Both the position numbers and the translations under genes were made by a program. From the NCBI GenBank assembly GCA_002483425.1, contig DLHW01000054.1:1-12205 (forward strand): a stretch of 12,205 nucleotides of DNA, written 5' to 3'. The stretch is from Methylococcaceae bacterium UBA7658 (GTDB taxonomy: Bacteria > Pseudomonadota > Gammaproteobacteria > Methylococcales > Methylomonadaceae). This document shows, piece after piece, positions 11,664-12,205 of this stretch (the first letter of the stretch is position 1; every line of letters starts with the position of its first letter). The notes under the pieces are model-generated. The model had not been told where the DNA came from. It did no database searches and was given only the letters and a program-made list of their open reading frames with translations.

Positions 11664-11948
11664 ATGCGAATGTATGATCCTCCACATCCGGGTGAAATGC
11701 TTTATGAACTATGGCTACAACCGTTGGGATTGACCATAACTCAAACAGCGCAACAACTAAATGTCACCCGAAAAACTGTGTCTGCGTTGGTCAACGCTAA
11801 AACTGGTATTAGCCCAGAAATGGCATTGCGGCTGGAGTTGGCGTTTGGCAAAAGCGCCGAATCATGGCTTGCTGCCCAATCGGCTTATGATTTGTGGCAA
11901 CTGGAAGCTAAGCGCGAGAGTTTGGGCGTTCATCGTGTGGCAGCTTAA
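11664..11948 (+). CDS. higA: HigA1-type antitoxin (XRE family), intact
   Basis: The 94-residue protein is a HigA/VapI-type antitoxin: a PPHPGEML motif (6-13), typical of the family, then a Cro/C1-type helix-turn-helix at about 23-46 (LTITQTAQQLNVTRKTVSAL) with the recognition-helix region VTRKTVSALVNAKTGIS, then EMALRLELAFGKSAESWLAA and the QSAYDLWQLE tail. AAAGGGG (11650-11656) overlaps the toxin stop and lies seven bases before ATG 11664, so I prefer that start to ATG 11658, which is one base from the SD. It follows a dead toxin gene by 12 bases. With no partner it may serve as a repressor or as an antidote to a related toxin elsewhere. Confidence 0.88.
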   Translation: MRMYDPPHPGEMLYELWLQPLGLTITQTAQQLNVTRKTVSALVNAKTGISPEMALRLELAFGKSAESWLAAQSAYDLWQLEAKRESLGVHRVAA

Positions 11949-11994
11949 TGAACTTCATCGGTATTGTGGTTGTTAATATCACGTATATTTCAAA

Positions 11995-12083
11995 GCCTAA
12001 CATTGCGCTCAAGCGGGACGCGCCGACCGTAGGCGCTTTTTAGGGTTCGGTTTTTTTTCAGGTCTGACGGCTTCGCTTGATAG
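11995..12083 (+). repeat. attC: attC site 14, truncated
   Basis: R'' GCCTAAC 11995-12001 and the left arm GCGCTCAAGCGGGACGCGCC are present, followed by CGACCGTAGGCGCTTTTTA as in site 7 and then the GACGGCTTCGCTTGATAG interior. The homology stops at about 12083. The right arm GGCGCGCCCC and R' box are absent, so this half site cannot act as a normal IntI substrate. Confidence 0.85.
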
Positions 12084-12150
12084 TGCCGCTATTTTTGCGA
12101 AAGATTTTTCCGGGCATCCTGCTTGAAAAATCGGCAAAAATTACGCGGCA
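12084..12150. repeat. 67-bp imperfect palindrome at array edge
   Basis: Starting exactly where attC 14 is cut, TGCCGC (12084-12089), TATTTTTGC (12090-12098) and GATTTTTC (12103-12110) are mirrored by GAAAAATC (12125-12132), GCAAAAATTA (12134-12143) and GCGGCA (12145-12150), around a 14-base loop. The abrupt junction suggests the end of an inserted element (insertion sequence or MITE-like) or a deletion joint. On the minus strand AAGGAGG near 12190 precedes an ATG for a 14-residue frame, too short to support. The remaining 55 bases hold nothing I recognise. Confidence 0.5.
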
Positions 12151-12205
12151 GTCATTGCCTTCGGCGGCCCCAGCCGTCTGTCCATAGACCCTCCTTGTGG
12201 GGGCT

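Larger units (their letters stand above)
1..12083 (+). mobile_element. Integron gene-cassette array (14 cassettes)
   Basis: Fourteen repeats beginning with a GCCTAAC-type R'' box and, except the last, ending with a GTTAGGC-type R' box occur between genes, always in the same orientation and always after the gene. Between them lie short, unrelated, same-strand genes. This is the defining architecture of an integron cassette array: IntI recombines the sites between the G and TT of the R' box, so cassette boundaries fall after positions 390, 1024, 3442, 3961, 4505, 5025, 6222, 7992, 8604, 9420, 10101, 10628 and 11315. High similarity among most attC sites is typical of chromosomal integrons, not of mobile resistance integrons. 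The integrase and attI are not in the window. Confidence 0.95.

Noticed and set aside
12084..12205. Group IIC intron inserted in attC 14
   Set aside because: Such introns do target attC sites, but near the core boxes; the break here is in the site's interior, and I see no domain V hairpin or intron-encoded protein in the bases available.

Overview
The window is a stretch of a large, sedentary chromosomal-type integron (superintegron). Thirteen complete attC recombination sites and one truncated site, twelve of the complete ones 122-127 bp long and closely related, cut the sequence into fourteen gene cassettes. Every supported gene lies on the + strand and nearly every cassette holds one gene or one operon. 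No integrase gene (intI), attI site or Pc promoter is in the window, so this is array interior running to what looks like a broken right edge at about 12083. The large homogeneous attC repeats and the toxin-antitoxin cassettes resemble the Vibrio cholerae superintegron in style, but the attC sequences are not the Vibrio VCR. I would guess a gammaproteobacterium and cannot name the genus.

Layout by cassette: C1 (to 390) 3' remnant of a zinc-ribbon protein; C2 (391-1024) PhnB-type VOC protein; C3 (1025-3442) a very large cassette with a 704-residue molybdopterin oxidoreductase; C4 (3443-3961) GFA/CENP-V-type zinc protein; C5 (3962-4505) VOC protein whose frame has lost its stop and reads through attC; C6 (4506-5025) unknown helical protein; C7 (5026-6222) a small GTG-started ORF overlapping a 275-residue unknown protein; C8 (6223-7992) a decayed gene with two frameshifts and an in-frame stop, ending in a different, short (89 bp) attC; C9 (7993-8604) four-helix membrane protein; C10 (8605-9420) HigBA2-like toxin-antitoxin operon; C11 (9421-10101) archaeal/eukaryal-type peptidyl-tRNA hydrolase (Pth2) downstream of a membrane-protein remnant; C12 (10102-10628) a small protein joining a sigma-70 region 4.2-like segment to a ClpX-type zinc-binding domain; C13 (10629-11315) TfoX N-terminal-domain protein; C14 (11316 onward) HigBA1-like pair with a dead toxin and intact antitoxin, ending in a half attC and a 67-bp imperfect palindrome.

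The cassettes do not form one pathway. They are a collection of stand-alone functions: possible detoxification (GFA, two VOC proteins), redox metabolism (molybdoenzyme), RNA and protein quality-control parts (Pth2, ClpX-like zinc domain), and array-stabilising toxin-antitoxin modules with their own promoters. Several cassettes show decay, as expected where cassettes lie far from the integron promoter and are little expressed. The most novel items are the sigma4.2-ClpX-zinc fusion in C12 and a near-identical promoter-operator module in front of two unrelated toxin-antitoxin families.
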